This document shows, piece by piece, positions 33,980-45,897 of a DNA stretch of 64,000 bases. How positions within the stretch are numbered: position 1 is the stretch's first letter; each line of letters begins with the position of its first letter. Source of the stretch: Salvelinus alpinus (taxonomy: Eukaryota; Chordata; Actinopteri; Salmoniformes; Salmonidae); NCBI RefSeq assembly GCF_045679555.1, contig NC_092110.1, positions 5,142,390 through 5,206,389 on the forward strand. Direction: 5' to 3'. Made by a program: the position numbers and the translations under genes. Under the pieces are notes generated by a model. It had not been told where the DNA came from. It saw only the letters and a list, made by a program, of their open reading frames with translations, and ran no database searches.

Positions 33980-36900
33980 CGGGAAACATAACCTCCTCCC
34001 ATCCATCCAACTCCCGCCTGCTCATTCCAGTTACCCTTTCCTGGGACGACCACGAGTTTTCTCTTCAAGCCTTGGTAGACTCTGGAGCCGCAGGTAACTT
34101 CATGGATGGGGTCTGGGCGAAGGAGAATGGCGTTCCTTCTGAACCTCTAAGTGACCCCATAAGGGTTACTACGTTGGATAGAAGCCCTTTGGGATCTGGA
34201 CTTGTCACTCGTGCCACTTCCCCCTTGCGACTTTCAGTTTCCCAACACCAGGAAGTGATGAACTTTCATCTGATCTCCTGTTCCGAGTTCCCTCTCGTCC
34301 TTGGTTATCCCTGGCTTCACAGCCATAACCCTCACATCGACTGGTCTGTGGGCACTATCAAGCAGTGGGGTCCTACGTGCCAAGCCACTTGTATCTTCCC
34401 GGGTTCCCAGAGTTCCCCTTCCGAGTCTCTAGAATCCATCGACCTGTCCCGAGTTCCCGAGTGTTACCATGACCTCAAACTGGTATTTAGCAAACAGAGG
34501 GCCACCAAACTACCACCCCATAGACCTTACGATTGCCCCATCGACCTGTTTCCGGGGACCTGCCCTCCCAGGGGTCGGATCTTTTCCCTTTCTCCTCCCG
34601 AACGAGCTGCTATGGATACCTACATCAAGGACGCTCTGGCAGCAGGCCTCATGCGTCCATCTACCTCGCCGGCGGGAGCAGGGTTTTTCTTTGTGGCCAA
34701 GAAAGACGGTGGATTACGACCTTGCATTGACTACCGGGGACTCAATGCCATAACCGTCCGTAACCGCTACCCGCTACCCCTTATGGCCACAGCCTTTGAG
34801 CTGCTCCAGGAAGCAGTTGTCTTCACTAAGCTTGACCTGCGGAACGCATACCATCTTGTGCGGATCAAACCCGGGGACGAGTGGAAGACCGCTTTCAACA
34901 CGCCTACTGGTCACTACGAATACTCGGTGATGCCCTTCGGCCTGACCAACGCCCCGGCTGTGTTCCAAGCGCTCATAAACGATGTGCTTAGGGATATGCT
35001 TAACATCTTCGTGTTTGTGTACTTGGATGACATCCTCATCTTTTCGAGCTCCCTTCAAGAACACACTAAGCATGTCAGACAAGTGCTCAAACGCCTCCTA
35101 GACAGCCATTTGTACGTTAAGCCGGAAAAGTGTGAATTCCATTCCTCTCGAGTACAATTCCTGGGATTTATAGTGGAACCCGGTCGAGTCCAGATGGACC
35201 CCAAGAAGGTAGGGGCGGTAGCGGATTGGCCCACCCCCAAGTCCGTTAAGGAAGTTCAGCGTTTCCTGGGCTTCACCAACTTTTACCGCAAGTTCATCAA
35301 GAACTTCAGCTCGGTGGCAGCCCCTCTCTCAGCTGTAACCAAGGGTGGCAACACAAGGTTTCTGTGGGGAAGAGAAGCTGAGACGGCCTTCCAAGGACTC
35401 AAGCAGCGCATCCTCTCTGCTCCCATCCTGACACTACCAACAGCGGATGAACCTTTTATGGTGGAGGTAGACGCATCAGAGGTTGGGGTTGGAGCTGTCC
35501 TGTCTCAGAGGGGTGAAGACAAGAAGCTTCATCCTTGCGCCTTCTTCTCTCACCGGCTTACCCCGGCCGAGAGGAATTACGATGTGGGGGATCGTGAACT
35601 CCTAGCGGTTAAGATGGCATTGAAGGAATGGAGACACTGGCTCGAGGGGGCTTCTCAACCGTTTCAAGTGCTTACGGACCACAAAAATCTGGAGTATATC
35701 CAGCAGGCGAAGCGGTTGAACTCCAGACAAGCTCGATGGTCTCTTTTCTTCAGCCGATTTCAGTTTATCCTCACCTATAGACCCGGGTCGAAGAATCTCA
35801 AACCGGACGCCTTGTCACGAATCTACTCTCCTGCCATTCGAGAAGATACTGACATGACTGTCCTTCCGGCCGCTAAGATCGTGGCTCCGATCTCGTGGCA
35901 AGTGGAGGATTCCGTGAAACAAGCTCAAGCCATCGAACCGGGTCCTGGAGGAGGTCCTGCTAATCGGTTGTTTGTTCCCAAGGCAGCAAGGTCCCAAGTC
36001 CTTCTGTGGGGGCACTCCTCTCGCCTCACCTGTCACCCGGGCGTAGGTCGCACCTTGGAGTTCATCCAGCGTAAGTTCTGGTGGCCCACCATAAAAGAAG
36101 ACGTTGCCACTTTCGTCAAGGCCTGTTCCGTGTGCTGCCAGGGCAAATCTTCTCACCTCCGCCCTCAAGGACTCCTTCACCCTCTATCTATTCCCCACCG
36201 ACCCTGGTCCCATATCTCGTTGGACTTTATTACTGGCCTTCCTCCGTCCCATGGTAATACTACGATCCTAGTCATCATCGACAGGTTTTCTAAGGCGGCC
36301 AGGTTTGTTCCCTTGACCAAATTACCTTCTGCCAAGGAAACAGCTGAGTTGGTGATTAACCATGTGTTCCGAGTCTTTGGGATTCCGCAAGATATGGTTT
36401 CCGACAGAGGTCCCCAGTTCGCCTCAAGGTTTTGGAAGGCCTTCTGCCAACTCATAGGGGCCACGGCCAGTTTATCTTCAGGGTACCATCCGGAGTCCAA
36501 TGGCCAAACTGAGAGGATGAATCAGGAGCTGGAAACCACCCTCAGATGCATGGTTTCCAACAACCCGTCCACATGGTCATCCTTCATTGTTTGGGCTGAG
36601 TACGCGCACAACACCTTGTGCTCCTCCTCCACTGGTATATCCCCGCATGAGTGTCAGTTTGGCTATGCGCCTCTATTGTTCCCGGACCAGGAGGCAGAAG
36701 TCAGAGTGCCTTCAGCCTCGAGGTTCATCAGACGCTGTCGGCTTACGTGGAAGAAGGCCCGTCTTAATCTTCTGCGTTCCTCTCAGCAGTACCAACGACA
36801 AGCCAACAGACGTCGCCGTCCCGGTCCTACCCTGTACCCCGGCCAGAGAGTATGGCTCTCAACTAAGAACTTACCACTACGGGTGGAGTCTCGCAAGCTG

Positions 36901-37284
36901 TCCCAGAGGTTCATCGGTCCCTTTAAGATTGCCAGGAGAGTCAATCCCGTTACTTTTCGCCTGCACTTACCCAGATCCCTTAAGATCAATCCAACATTTC
37001 ACATTTCTTTATTAAAACCTGTTGTTTTTTCTCCCCTTATCCCGGCAGGCAGACCTCCCCCTCCGCCCCGTGTCATCGGTGGCCAGTCGGCTTATACCGT
37101 CCACCGGATACTGGATTCCCGCCGGGTGCAGCGGTCCTGGCAGTATCTGGTGGACTGGGAAGGCTACGGTCCCGAGGAGCGCTCCTGGGTTCCTGCCAAG
37201 GACATACTGGACCCTGACCTCATTCGTCAGTTCAGGATCCTCCACCCTGAGAAGGCTGTTAGGAACGTCAGGAGCCGTTCCTAG
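33883..37284 (+). CDS. pol: Pol of element 2: PR-RT-RNaseH-INT-chromodomain
   Basis: Open frame of 1133 codons; translation would enter at the frameshift near 33946. Protease [11 protein letters not shown] (Asp 66). RT with [13 protein letters not shown] and YLDD (380-383). RNase [20 protein letters not shown]. Integrase zinc region ([10 protein letters not shown] ... CSVCCQGK) and DD35E core D781, D841, E877. GPF motif ([15 protein letters not shown]). Chromodomain from about 1069 ([34 protein letters not shown]). No stop or frameshift seen. Confidence 0.95.
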   Translation: MLSILRQTGPFPLHVSRAPGKRTLPCRPGRTVTGNITSSHPSNSRLLIPVTLSWDDHEFSLQALVDSGAAGNFMDGVWAKENGVPSEPLSDPIRVTTLDRSPLGSGLVTRATSPLRLSVSQHQEVMNFHLISCSEFPLVLGYPWLHSHNPHIDWSVGTIKQWGPTCQATCIFPGSQSSPSESLESIDLSRVPECYHDLKLVFSKQRATKLPPHRPYDCPIDLFPGTCPPRGRIFSLSPPERAAMDTYIKDALAAGLMRPSTSPAGAGFFFVAKKDGGLRPCIDYRGLNAITVRNRYPLPLMATAFELLQEAVVFTKLDLRNAYHLVRIKPGDEWKTAFNTPTGHYEYSVMPFGLTNAPAVFQALINDVLRDMLNIFVFVYLDDILIFSSSLQEHTKHVRQVLKRLLDSHLYVKPEKCEFHSSRVQFLGFIVEPGRVQMDPKKVGAVADWPTPKSVKEVQRFLGFTNFYRKFIKNFSSVAAPLSAVTKGGNTRFLWGREAETAFQGLKQRILSAPILTLPTADEPFMVEVDASEVGVGAVLSQRGEDKKLHPCAFFSHRLTPAERNYDVGDRELLAVKMALKEWRHWLEGASQPFQVLTDHKNLEYIQQAKRLNSRQARWSLFFSRFQFILTYRPGSKNLKPDALSRIYSPAIREDTDMTVLPAAKIVAPISWQVEDSVKQAQAIEPGPGGGPANRLFVPKAARSQVLLWGHSSRLTCHPGVGRTLEFIQRKFWWPTIKEDVATFVKACSVCCQGKSSHLRPQGLLHPLSIPHRPWSHISLDFITGLPPSHGNTTILVIIDRFSKAARFVPLTKLPSAKETAELVINHVFRVFGIPQDMVSDRGPQFASRFWKAFCQLIGATASLSSGYHPESNGQTERMNQELETTLRCMVSNNPSTWSSFIVWAEYAHNTLCSSSTGISPHECQFGYAPLLFPDQEAEVRVPSASRFIRRCRLTWKKARLNLLRSSQQYQRQANRRRRPGPTLYPGQRVWLSTKNLPLRVESRKLSQRFIGPFKIARRVNPVTFRLHLPRSLKINPTFHISLLKPVVFSPLIPAGRPPPPPRVIGGQSAYTVHRILDSRRVQRSWQYLVDWEGYGPEERSWVPAKDILDPDLIRQFRILHPEKAVRNVRSRS
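33940..33946 (+). promoter_or_regulatory. -1 ribosomal frameshift heptamer GGGAAAC
   Basis: In the gag frame this reads CAG GGA AAC, so the heptamer has the correct phase (G GGA AAC) for a tandem -1 slip. It is the same heptamer known to drive frameshifting in mammalian PEG10, a gene derived from a sushi-type retrotransposon. A slip here enters the pol frame upstream of the protease. Confidence 0.82.
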
Positions 37285-37295
37285 GAGGGGGATTC
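37282..37295 (+). promoter_or_regulatory. Polypurine tract of element 2
   Basis: TAGGAGGGGGATTC ends at the 3' LTR. The same sequence precedes the 3' LTR of element 3. Confidence 0.82.
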
Positions 37296-37801
37296 TGTCA
37301 GGTTTTGGCCAAGACTGTTCGGGTTTTGGTCACTAGATGTCCCCATTGCACCTTTTTTGTACCTTTTGTTTTTCCTGCTCTAATTATTGTTTGCACCTGT
37401 AGGTCATTCCCTTGTTAGTATTTAAACCCTGTGTGTTCCTCAGTTCCTTGCTCAGTGTTTGTAAGTTAGCACCCAGCCCCAGCCCAAGTCTTGTTTTATA
37501 CAGATATTTCTCTTGTTGGATTTTCCAGAGGTTCTCTGGTTTAGTTCTTGTGTATTATTTGAGTAGTCTTTTGAGGTTTGTTTTTCCCTGCTGTTTTTTG
37601 CCACTTTGTGGAGTTTCTTTTGTATTTTGGAGGATTTCCATTTTGTGCCTCTTGGCTTTATTTTTGGACATTGTGGATTTAGTTTCTTTGCCTGAAGATT
37701 TTGTTCTTTAATTAAACCACCATCTCTAGTACTGCTGTGTCTGCCTCATCTTCTGGGTTCTGACGATTATTAGTGACTGTTTCTCGCACCGGGTCCTGAC
37801 A
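37296..37801 (+). repeat. 3' LTR of element 2
   Basis: 506 bp, same as the 5' LTR apart from the small difference described for the element. Confidence 0.93.
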
Positions 37802-37806
37802 GTTCG

Positions 37807-39116
37807 GATAAAGAGTGTCTGATAACTAAAATATAAATGGTGGGGAGTCAAGAGGATCAGGTGTACCAGATGGCGAGGCTGAGGCTGCACGAGGGCTGTC
37901 TGCCACAGACATCCACACCTCAGGCCCTGTTCTCCAATAGGAAACAGCAGAAAAACTCAAGGGATGTCCTCTTGTAAAGGGCCCTTCCAGGATCTAACTA
38001 ACAACAGGATGGGACCTGTGTGTACCTCAGAGAGACAAGAAGGCTTTGTTTTCCCGTTCCGTCTAGTGCCTAATGTTGAAAGGGTTTATTTATGCGACAC
38101 GGAGCAGAACACTGTGTGCGCTAACTAAGTTTCCTTGCTTGCGTCAAGTGGAACAAAACTGTGAAAATAAAATGCTGCTGGCTGAGACCAAGTGTACTGA
38201 CTAGGCTCTGTTAGAAATTTAAAAGGGCCCCTTGCCTTGCTATGATGTAGAAACACAGACGAGTCTTTGTTAAACGCTGGCTTTCAGGAAACTTTCCAGT
38301 TGGTTTTTATCCTTTTTATTCGAAAAAATGTGGATTGCCATGGAAGGGCCATTTGGGCAAGACCTCCTCACTGAAGCAGAGCAGATATCGTTCCCGATGT
38401 AGCCAGGGAGTTCCCAGCAGAAAAAGATAGCAGACAGAATATGTCAAACAGGAGACAATTAACCATTTTCTCTCTCCCTCTCTCCTTCTCTCCCTCTCTA
38501 CTCTTTCTCTCTCTCTCCTTCTCTCTCACACACACACACTCACACACGCAGCCAAGTCAAACAGAGCAAAGACTGAGATCTGTTTTTGTCAAAACCTTTT
38601 TTCATTTTGAATCCACAGTTGGTTTGATTTACGCAATCATTCTTGAACGATGTAAGAGCTTATTGCATAAAAATTGTCCTCAATACAAGTTGGTGCAGAT
38701 TCAGTGAACTGCAGAGATATACAGTAAAGGTCCAACTCTGTAGTTCTCTGAATCTCCAGCACCTCGTATTGAGGATTCTCTTTATGGGATAAGCCCTTAG
38801 GCTACATCGTTCAATAATGATTTGTATAAGTGAGGCGGACTGGTTGTTAAAATATTAGGCTCCTTCCTCCTACAAGCATGTGTTAGCTCGCTAACACAAG
38901 TCTTGAAGTCTCAGACAAAGTTACTTACTCACCATCACACCAGCATAGTTCACCCGAACCACCTCCGTTACATTAGCATGTTAAAGATGCACTCTGGTAT
39001 CTTAAGCACAACAAATTCGTATTACACAGCTGCTTGGGCCTTGGCGGGCCGGGTCCCACCCACTGGGGAGCCAGGCCCACCCAATCAGATTGAGCAACAA
39101 CAACGTTAAATATGTA
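37807..39116. other. Intergenic, no gene
   Basis: 38460-38545 is a CT-rich tract running into a short CA repeat. 39040-39100 has dispersed-repeat wording (CCCACCCACTGGGGAGCCAG). The remainder is not recognised. Confidence 0.55.
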
Positions 39117-40633
39117 CAGCACCAGTCAAAAGTTTGGACACACCTACTCGTTCAAGGGTTTTTCTATATTTTACTATTTTCTACACTGTAGATTAATAGT
39201 GAAGACATCAAAACGATGAAATAACACATATGGATTCATGTAGTAACCAACAAAGTGTTAAAAATATCAAAATATATATTTTAGATTCTTCAAAGTAGCC
39301 ACCTTTTGCCTTGATGACAGCTTTGCACACTCTTGGCATTCTCTCACCAGCTTCATGAGGTAATCTCCTGGAATGCTTTTCCAACAGTCTTGAAGGAGTT
39401 CCCAGATATGCGAGCACTTGTTGGCTGCTTTTCCAACACTGCAGTCCAACTCATCCCAAACCATGTCAATTGGGTTGAGGTCGGGTGATTGTGGAGGACA
39501 GGTCATCTGATGCAGCACTCATCACTCTCCTTCTTTGTCAAATAGCCCTTACACAGCCTGGAGGTATGTTTTGGGTCATTGTCCTGTGACAGTCCCACTA
39601 AGCGCAAACCAGATGGTATGGCGTGTCGCTGCAGAATGCTGTGCTAGCCATGCTGGTTAAGTGTGCCTTGAATTCTAAATAAATCACTGACAGTGTCACC
39701 AGCAAAGCACCCCCACACCATCACACCTCCTCCTCCATGCTTGACGGTGGGAACCACACATGCGGAGATCATCCGTTCACCTACTCTATGTCTCACAAAG
39801 ACACAGCCGTTGGAATCAAAAGTCTAAAATTTGGACTCTTCTTATTGGTGTCCTTTAGTAGTGGTTTCTTTGCAGAAATTCGAAGGCCTGATTCACGCAA
39901 TCTCCTCTGAACAGTTGATGTTGAGATGTGTCTGTTAATTGAACTCTGCAAAGCATTTATTTGGGCTGCAATCTGAGGTGCAGTTAATTGCCGATTTATG
40001 AGGCTGCTAACGCTTAAGAACTTATCCTCTGCAGCAGAGGTACCTCTGGGTCTTCCTTTTCTGTGGCCGTCCTCATGAGAACCCGTTTCATCATAGCGCT
40101 TGCTGCTTTTTGCAACTGCACTTGAAGAAACTTTCAAAGTTCTTGAAATGTTCCGGATTGACTGCCCTTCATGTCTTAAAGTAATGATGGACTGTCATTT
40201 CTCTTTACTTATTTAAGCTGTTCTTGCCATAATATGGACTTGGTCTTTTACCAAATAGGGCTATCTTCTGTATACACCCCTACCTTGTCACAACACAACT
40301 GATTAGCTCAAACGCATTAAGAAGGAAAGAAATTCCACAAATTAACTTTTAACAAGGCACACCTGTTAATTGAAATGCATTCCAGGTGACTACCTCATGA
40401 AGCTGGTTGAGAGAATGCCAAGAGTGTGCAAAGCTGTCGTCAAGGCTAAGGGTGGCTACTTTGAAGGAAATATATATTTTGATTTGTTTAGACTTTTTTG
40501 GTTACTACATGATTCCATGTGTGTTATTTCATACTTTTGATGTCTTCACTATTATTCTACAATGTAGAAAATAGTAAAAAATTAAGAAAAACCCCTGAAT
40601 GAGTAGGTGTATCCAAACTTTTGACTGGTATTG
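39117..40633 (-). mobile_element. Full-length Tc1-like element (CAG[C/T]ACCAGTC family)
   Basis: Both termini present, each next to TA (39115-39116, 40634-40635). The two ends are inverted copies over about 200 bp or more (CAAAAGTTTGGACACACCTA versus its reverse near 40610). The minus strand holds transposase relics: 39793-40137 with SSAVAKSSKRYDETGSHEDG and [14 protein letters not shown], and 39267-39518 with SPDLNPIDMVWDEL. Frameshifts and a deletion near 39830 remove part of the DDE domain. Confidence 0.9.
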
Positions 40634-42719
40634 TATATAGTTTTTATGCTCTCTACTTGTCAGTGTTCAAAATGGGACATTATTTGTCTTTTTACCTAAA
40701 CATACAAACACCATCAGATAGAATTCATAGCAATCAGTGCACTGGAATGACATTCAGATGAACTGGAATGGCATTCACTCTCATGGGATGGGTGGCCAAA
40801 AATAACTAACTGAAAGCCACACCCCCAATAAGCCACAAATATGACCGCATTGAGGAATATGTCACTGTGATTCTATGGCTACATGCACCATGCCTCTGCT
40901 TCATTTGTTCATTTAGCAAACAAGACAGCTCCATTTTTTTATCTAGTGCCTTTATCACAGTCAACACACCTATGTTTTAGCTTAAATTAGATTAAAAAAT
41001 AGAATAGCATGAGATTAGGTATAAAACTGCACATTTTAAGCTTTGTCCCATGGCAAAATGTGTATAATTGCAGGAAGTTAGCTGTTTTTGTTTGGTCCCA
41101 TCCACATTTCTGCAGGCCCACCCACCAACTAATTTATGACTACACTACTGGTATCATATTGCACAAATTGGATTTGTAACATATATGAAATAGATCATGT
41201 AGTACACAATTGGATGAAGTAGTACACTGGCTCGTGAGCACCGTTTTCAAAACTAGTGGCTAAAATTGTTCGAGAGTGCATCTTTAATTAAAGGCTTCCC
41301 ACATACAAACTAGGGGTGGATGAAATGTGTTAGTCAGCTGAGCTTAAGTCTAGGCACTAGTTTGGGGCTCTAACACAAGTCTTTAGGTCCACCGTTACAG
41401 AAGCATAATAATAGCTTCCCACATGCAAACTAGGGGGGTGGACAGAAGGACATGATGATGAATGAGCTGTCTGATAGGTTGGCAGTGGTGAGGGAGCCCT
41501 CTGCTGAAGGGTGCAGTGTAAAAGAACACATCACATAAAAGAAGGGCACACACAGCAGAATAACGACTGACAATTTCACTGGCTCGGCCAAACCCCATTA
41601 CAACGATGGATCACTGATCAATTACCAATCAGTTACACAAAAGACAGCAACAACACAGAAAGACAGCTTAGTCTTTCATTCCTTTCATTAATAAAAACAT
41701 CAGCCGTTTTTAATTGTTGATTTCAAACACACACGTAGTATGTCTACGACATGCTTTCTCCTGCGTGCATTTACAGTGTTACGCCTTCAGACTGTGTAAT
41801 CCTCAAATGCTGAACCTCTGAGCTGGCCATTCCAGTAAGGGTAATAATATGATGTAATAGTATAGACTGTGGGAGATGAAGGAGGGTAGGGATCACACAG
41901 AACTATAGGGTGGATATAGAAATATCAAACCTCAAAAGCTTCTACTCCTACTGCTGTTTCAACCCACTATTCCTTCCTTCCCTCCACGATGTGAATTTCC
42001 GTGTATGCCACTCCCCTGGAGAAGCAACCCTGGAAACAAAATTCCATCCAAACAACCCAAAGCAATATGCTCCTCCCCTTCCTCAACGAACACAGGGCTT
42101 AAAATGAAATAACAGATTTGAATAAATACTTTGTCTATAAATATAGGTTTTAGATCAGAGAGGGGTTGCGGTTAGAGGGTTAGAGAACTGGGGAGTGAGA
42201 GCTAGGGGGAACGCCCTAGAGAGAGCCATAAGGATGTGCGTCGCTGAGTGAAACAATATCCCCTTTAACAGTCAAAATGACATTCAGTGGAATCTGAGAC
42301 AGGGCACATAGGCAGCACCAGCCAGAGGGCATGTAGTCTGAGCCTGGGTAGAGGGGAGGGTAGTCTGGGGCTGAGGCAAGGGTATGAGTTTTGGGGCAGA
42401 GGATGAGACTGGGGTTGGAGCTTGGGCTTTGTCTAACTGTTTTTTTCCACTACTTGGAAGAGTCCTTCAGATGACGAGATACAGAGAGAAGAGGTTAGAT
42501 AAAGCTCACTCCCTTACACCCCTTGTTCTTATCCATTAAAACAGATACATGCCCACTCACTCTCACTCAGAACATTGAATCCTTGATAAGACTTTAGTGT
42601 TTGAGAATAGTAGTCATAGACTATCTATCTGTCTGTCTGTCTGTTGTCACTCTCCCTGTCTGCTTAGGCCTACTGACTGACTCCTCTCCAACAGAGAATG
42701 TTCCAACAATGTTCCAACA
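40634..42719. other. Intergenic, no gene recognised
   Basis: 41050-41130 has dispersed wording (ATGGCAAAATGTGTATAATT, AGGCCCACCCACCAAC). The remainder is AT-rich with short open frames of no family resemblance. Confidence 0.5.
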
Positions 42720-43690
42720 GAGAATTCACTCTGTTAGAGATAAATTAACACCCAGCAGTGTAAAATAACCCCAGTGTTGGTGTTAATAACCAGAGTTATT
42801 GTTTTACACTGTGGAGAGTAAAACAGTCCCATCAAAACTACACCCATCATTACCATATTTCCCAGCATGCTATGCATGTACATTGATTGATTGATTATCT
42901 TATGCTACACAGAGATAATAAATACATTTTTTCAAGATAAATAACAAATTTTTCTTAACAAATCCAATCAGTTAGTTACATTTATTGCACGTGTCACTGA
43001 AATGGTTGTTCCGGTTTAAATGGTTTAGGTAGTCTCCTTTATCTGAGTTCCTAACCCTGGTAGTCATTCTGAATGCAAGTTGTGGTTGAATAAAAACTCT
43101 GTCTGAATTCCAAAAGGAAGTAGACATCACTTTGCCAGGCAGCATAATGTGACTTGCAGGCCTGATGATGCCTGTAATTTGTATACCAGGATTTTCCTAC
43201 CACCATTCTGTTAAGGGAAAACTAGGCCATCAAAGCAAGGCCTTATGATATATGTGATGTATTGTCATCAAGTAAAATTTGTAATGATAACATTCACCTA
43301 GGTACTAATTTGATGAAAGCCACAGGCTTTTAAAAGGCAAGAATTCAACAACTATCTCTCTGTCACTAACAAATACAGTCATGGGCGGTAACTCTACAAT
43401 TCACTCGAAAAGAAAAGGCACCATATGCAAATTAGGCTTCACACCACATAGTGCTAAAATAACACCCAAAATCACTTACTGTAACAGTGTTTTTGCATAC
43501 CACTAATAGGAGTTGACTCTAGATTAACACTAGCGTTGAATAGAAATGACACTGTGAGTATTACTTACCCCATAGTGTTAAATTTGAGTAACACTGGCAA
43601 GTTTAATGCAGTGTTGATTTCCTACACTACGAAGTGTTACAAAAACACTCAAAATGGAACACTATAATCAGAGCACTATGTAGAGTGGGA
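42720..43690. repeat. AACACT-rich dispersed repeat
   Basis: The words AGTGTTA, TAACACT and ACACTG recur in both orientations across about 950 bp (for example CCCAGTGTTGGTGTTAATAA near 42772 and CATAGTGTTAAATTTGAGTA near 43572). The ends may be partly inverted copies. Looks like an old non-autonomous transposon; low certainty. Confidence 0.4.
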
Positions 43691-43954
43691 CCATATGTTG
43701 TCTGAGATAGTGTCAAAATGTAAGTGGCAGTGGTTTAGTAGCCTGGTCCCAGATCTGTTTGTGCCGTATAGCCAACTACTAGGTCATTGGTTACAAACAG
43801 TACAAACAGATCTGCGACAAGGCTAGTGTCGAGGTCTAAACTCTGAAGCAAGTAGCAGATCAGAGTAATTTTCTGATGCCTGGTCTGATGCCTTGCAACA
43901 TGGTCATAGCCAACAACTCCATCAGGCTAAGAGAGATTTTAATTTATAATTTTT

Positions 43955-44480
43955 TTTATTTAACTTTTATTTATCTAGGCAAGTCAGTTAAGAACAAATT
44001 CTTATTTACAATGACTGCCTACCAAAAGGCAAAAGGCCTCCTGCGGGGACAGGGGCCTGGGATTAAAATAAATAAATACAATATAAATATAGGACAAAAC
44101 ACACATCACAACAAGAGAGACAACACAACACTACATAAAGAGAGACCTAAGACAACATCATAGCAAGGCAGCAACATATGACAACACAGCATGGTAGCGA
44201 CACAACATAACAACAACATGGCAGCAACACAACATGTTAGCAGCACAAAACATGGTACAAACATTATTGGGCACAGACAACAGCACAAAGGGCAAGACGG
44301 TAGAGACAACAATACATCACACAAAGCAGCCACAACTGTCAGTAAGAGTGTCCATGATTGAGTCTTTGAATGAAGAGATTGAGATAAAACTGTCCAGTTT
44401 GACTGTTTGTTGCAGCTCGTTCCAGTCGCTAGCTGCAGCGAACTGAAAAGAGGAGCCACCCAGGGATGTGTGTGCTTTGG
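43955..44480 (-). mobile_element. LINE 3' end, minus strand
   Basis: The left side, in reverse, ends in the common salmonid LINE/SINE tail (TAAATAAGAATTTGTTCTTA-like, then AACTGACTTGCCTAG), so this is the 3' end of an element reading right to left. The interior is rich in CAACA words. The right part (AAAAGAGGAGCCACCCAGGG) has typical wording of such LINEs. No RT visible. Confidence 0.55.
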
Positions 44481-44820
44481 GGACCTTTAACAGAATGTGA
44501 CAGAGATTTGAAAAAAAAATGTATGACTATGAAACAATTCTACAAGGTGCCATTTGAGAGGAATAGTGGCAGAATGAAGGAGCTGTGGTACCAGTATGTC
44601 CGGGTAGGAACTGTGGTACAAGTATGTCCAGGTAAACCATTGGTGTGCACATGGTATATAGTACAGGGAGTTTTACTGTACTTCAATGATGCCTGTATAT
44701 ACTTCTTGAAGTTGTAGATACCCATAAGAACAGAAAACATTTCTACTTTACTAAACTGTCTGATTCTAGAATAGGCTATGCAAAACTAACTTTATATTTT
44801 GTGTCTGTGTTACTATATAG

Positions 44821-45436
44821 AGAATAATGGAGCTGGAAGGACATGAAATGACCCACATTCTTGTTTTTTGTGGACGAGGCTGGGTTCAATCTGGCCAAAG
44901 GCAGGGGACGTGGCCGCAATCTCATTGGACACTAAGCCACAATTGGCACACCAGGCCAACGTGGGGGCAATATTACAATGTGCTCTGCCATTTCTGAGAA
45001 TGGTGTGAGCAAACATATTCCACACATTGGCTCTGTAACACACAACTTCTCCTGGCCTTCCTAAATACACTTTACAGAGACCTAACACCAGAACATCAAA
45101 GAGGTTTAGATAGACCAGATTTGCCAAATTATGTAATTGTGTGGGGCAATGTCAGCTTCCACCGAACCAACATTGTTAGGGAATGGTTTGCTGCGTATGA
45201 AAGGATAACAATGGAGGTCCTTCCACCATCCTCCCCGTTCCTGAATCTGATAAAAGAGGTTTGTTCAGCATGGAGGTGGAAAGTATAAGACTATCGGGCA
45301 CAAGATCAGATGTCTCTGTTAGATGCCATGAATGCTGTTTGTGAGGACATCACAGGCGATCACTGCAGGGGACGGTTGCGCCACGCAAGGACATTTTTCC
45401 CCCAGTGCATCGCAAGGGAAAACATCAGATGTGATG
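44821..45436 (+). pseudogene. IS630/DDE_3-type transposase, broken
   Basis: Degenerate transposase: VDEAGFNLAKGRGRGRNLIG from about 44870 (first catalytic Asp), GGNITMCSAISENGVSKH, then WGNVSFHRTNIVREWFAAYE near 45145 and SPFLNLIKEVCSAWRWK. The last part (MSLLDAMNAVCEDITGDHCR, FFPQCIARENIRCD) is open to the gypsy insertion. Seen defects: an extra T before VDEAG, stops near 44935 and 45060, a stop after WRWKV. The last codons resume at 50640. Confidence 0.82.
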
Positions 45437-45878
45437 TGTCAGGTTTTGGCCAGGACTGTTCTGGTTTTTTGTCACTAGATGTCCCCATTGCACCTTTTTT
45501 GTACCTTTTGTTTTTCCCTTGCTCTATTATTGTTTGCACCTGTATGTCGTTCCCTTGTTAGTATTTAATCCCTGTGTGTTCCTTAGTTCCTTGCTCAGTG
45601 TTTGTATGTTAGCACCCAGCCCCAGCCCAAGCCTTGTTGTGAACATATATTTTTCTCTTGTTGGATTTTCCAGAGGTTCTCTGGTTTTGTTCTTTTGTAT
45701 TTTGGATTAGTCTTTTAGGTTTGTTTTTTCCCTTGCTGTTTTTACCACTTTGTGGATTTTCTTTGTATTTTGGAAGTTATCTATTTTTTATTAAACCACC
45801 ATCTCTAGTACTGCTGTGTCTGCCTCATCTTCTGGGTTCTGCCGATTTAGTGACTGTTTCTCGCACCGGGTCCTGACA
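45437..45878 (+). repeat. 5' LTR of element 3
   Basis: Starts TGTCAGG, ends CCTGACA. TATTTAA at 45562-45568 is 31 bp upstream of GCTCAGTGTTT (45593-45603), the predicted RNA start. ATTAAA at 45790-45795. Confidence 0.92.
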
Positions 45879-45879
45879 G

Positions 45880-45890
45880 AAACACTGAGC
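45880..45890 (+). promoter_or_regulatory. Self-priming primer-binding site of element 3
   Basis: AAACACTGAGC, exact complement of 45593-45603, one base after the LTR. Confidence 0.82.
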
Positions 45891-45897
45891 CATTAAA

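Larger units (their letters stand above)
32476..37801 (+). mobile_element. Ty3/gypsy chromovirus-type element 2, apparently intact
   Basis: 5326 bp, with LTRs of 507 and 506 bp that differ only around 32500 (GTTGCCGG versus GTTCGGG), flanked by the 5-bp target repeat GTTCG (32471-32475 and 37802-37806). Contains TATA box, self-priming site, gag, a -1 frameshift heptamer, open pol through the chromodomain, and a polypurine tract. No inactivating change was seen. Closely related to element 3 (45437-50634). Confidence 0.96.
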
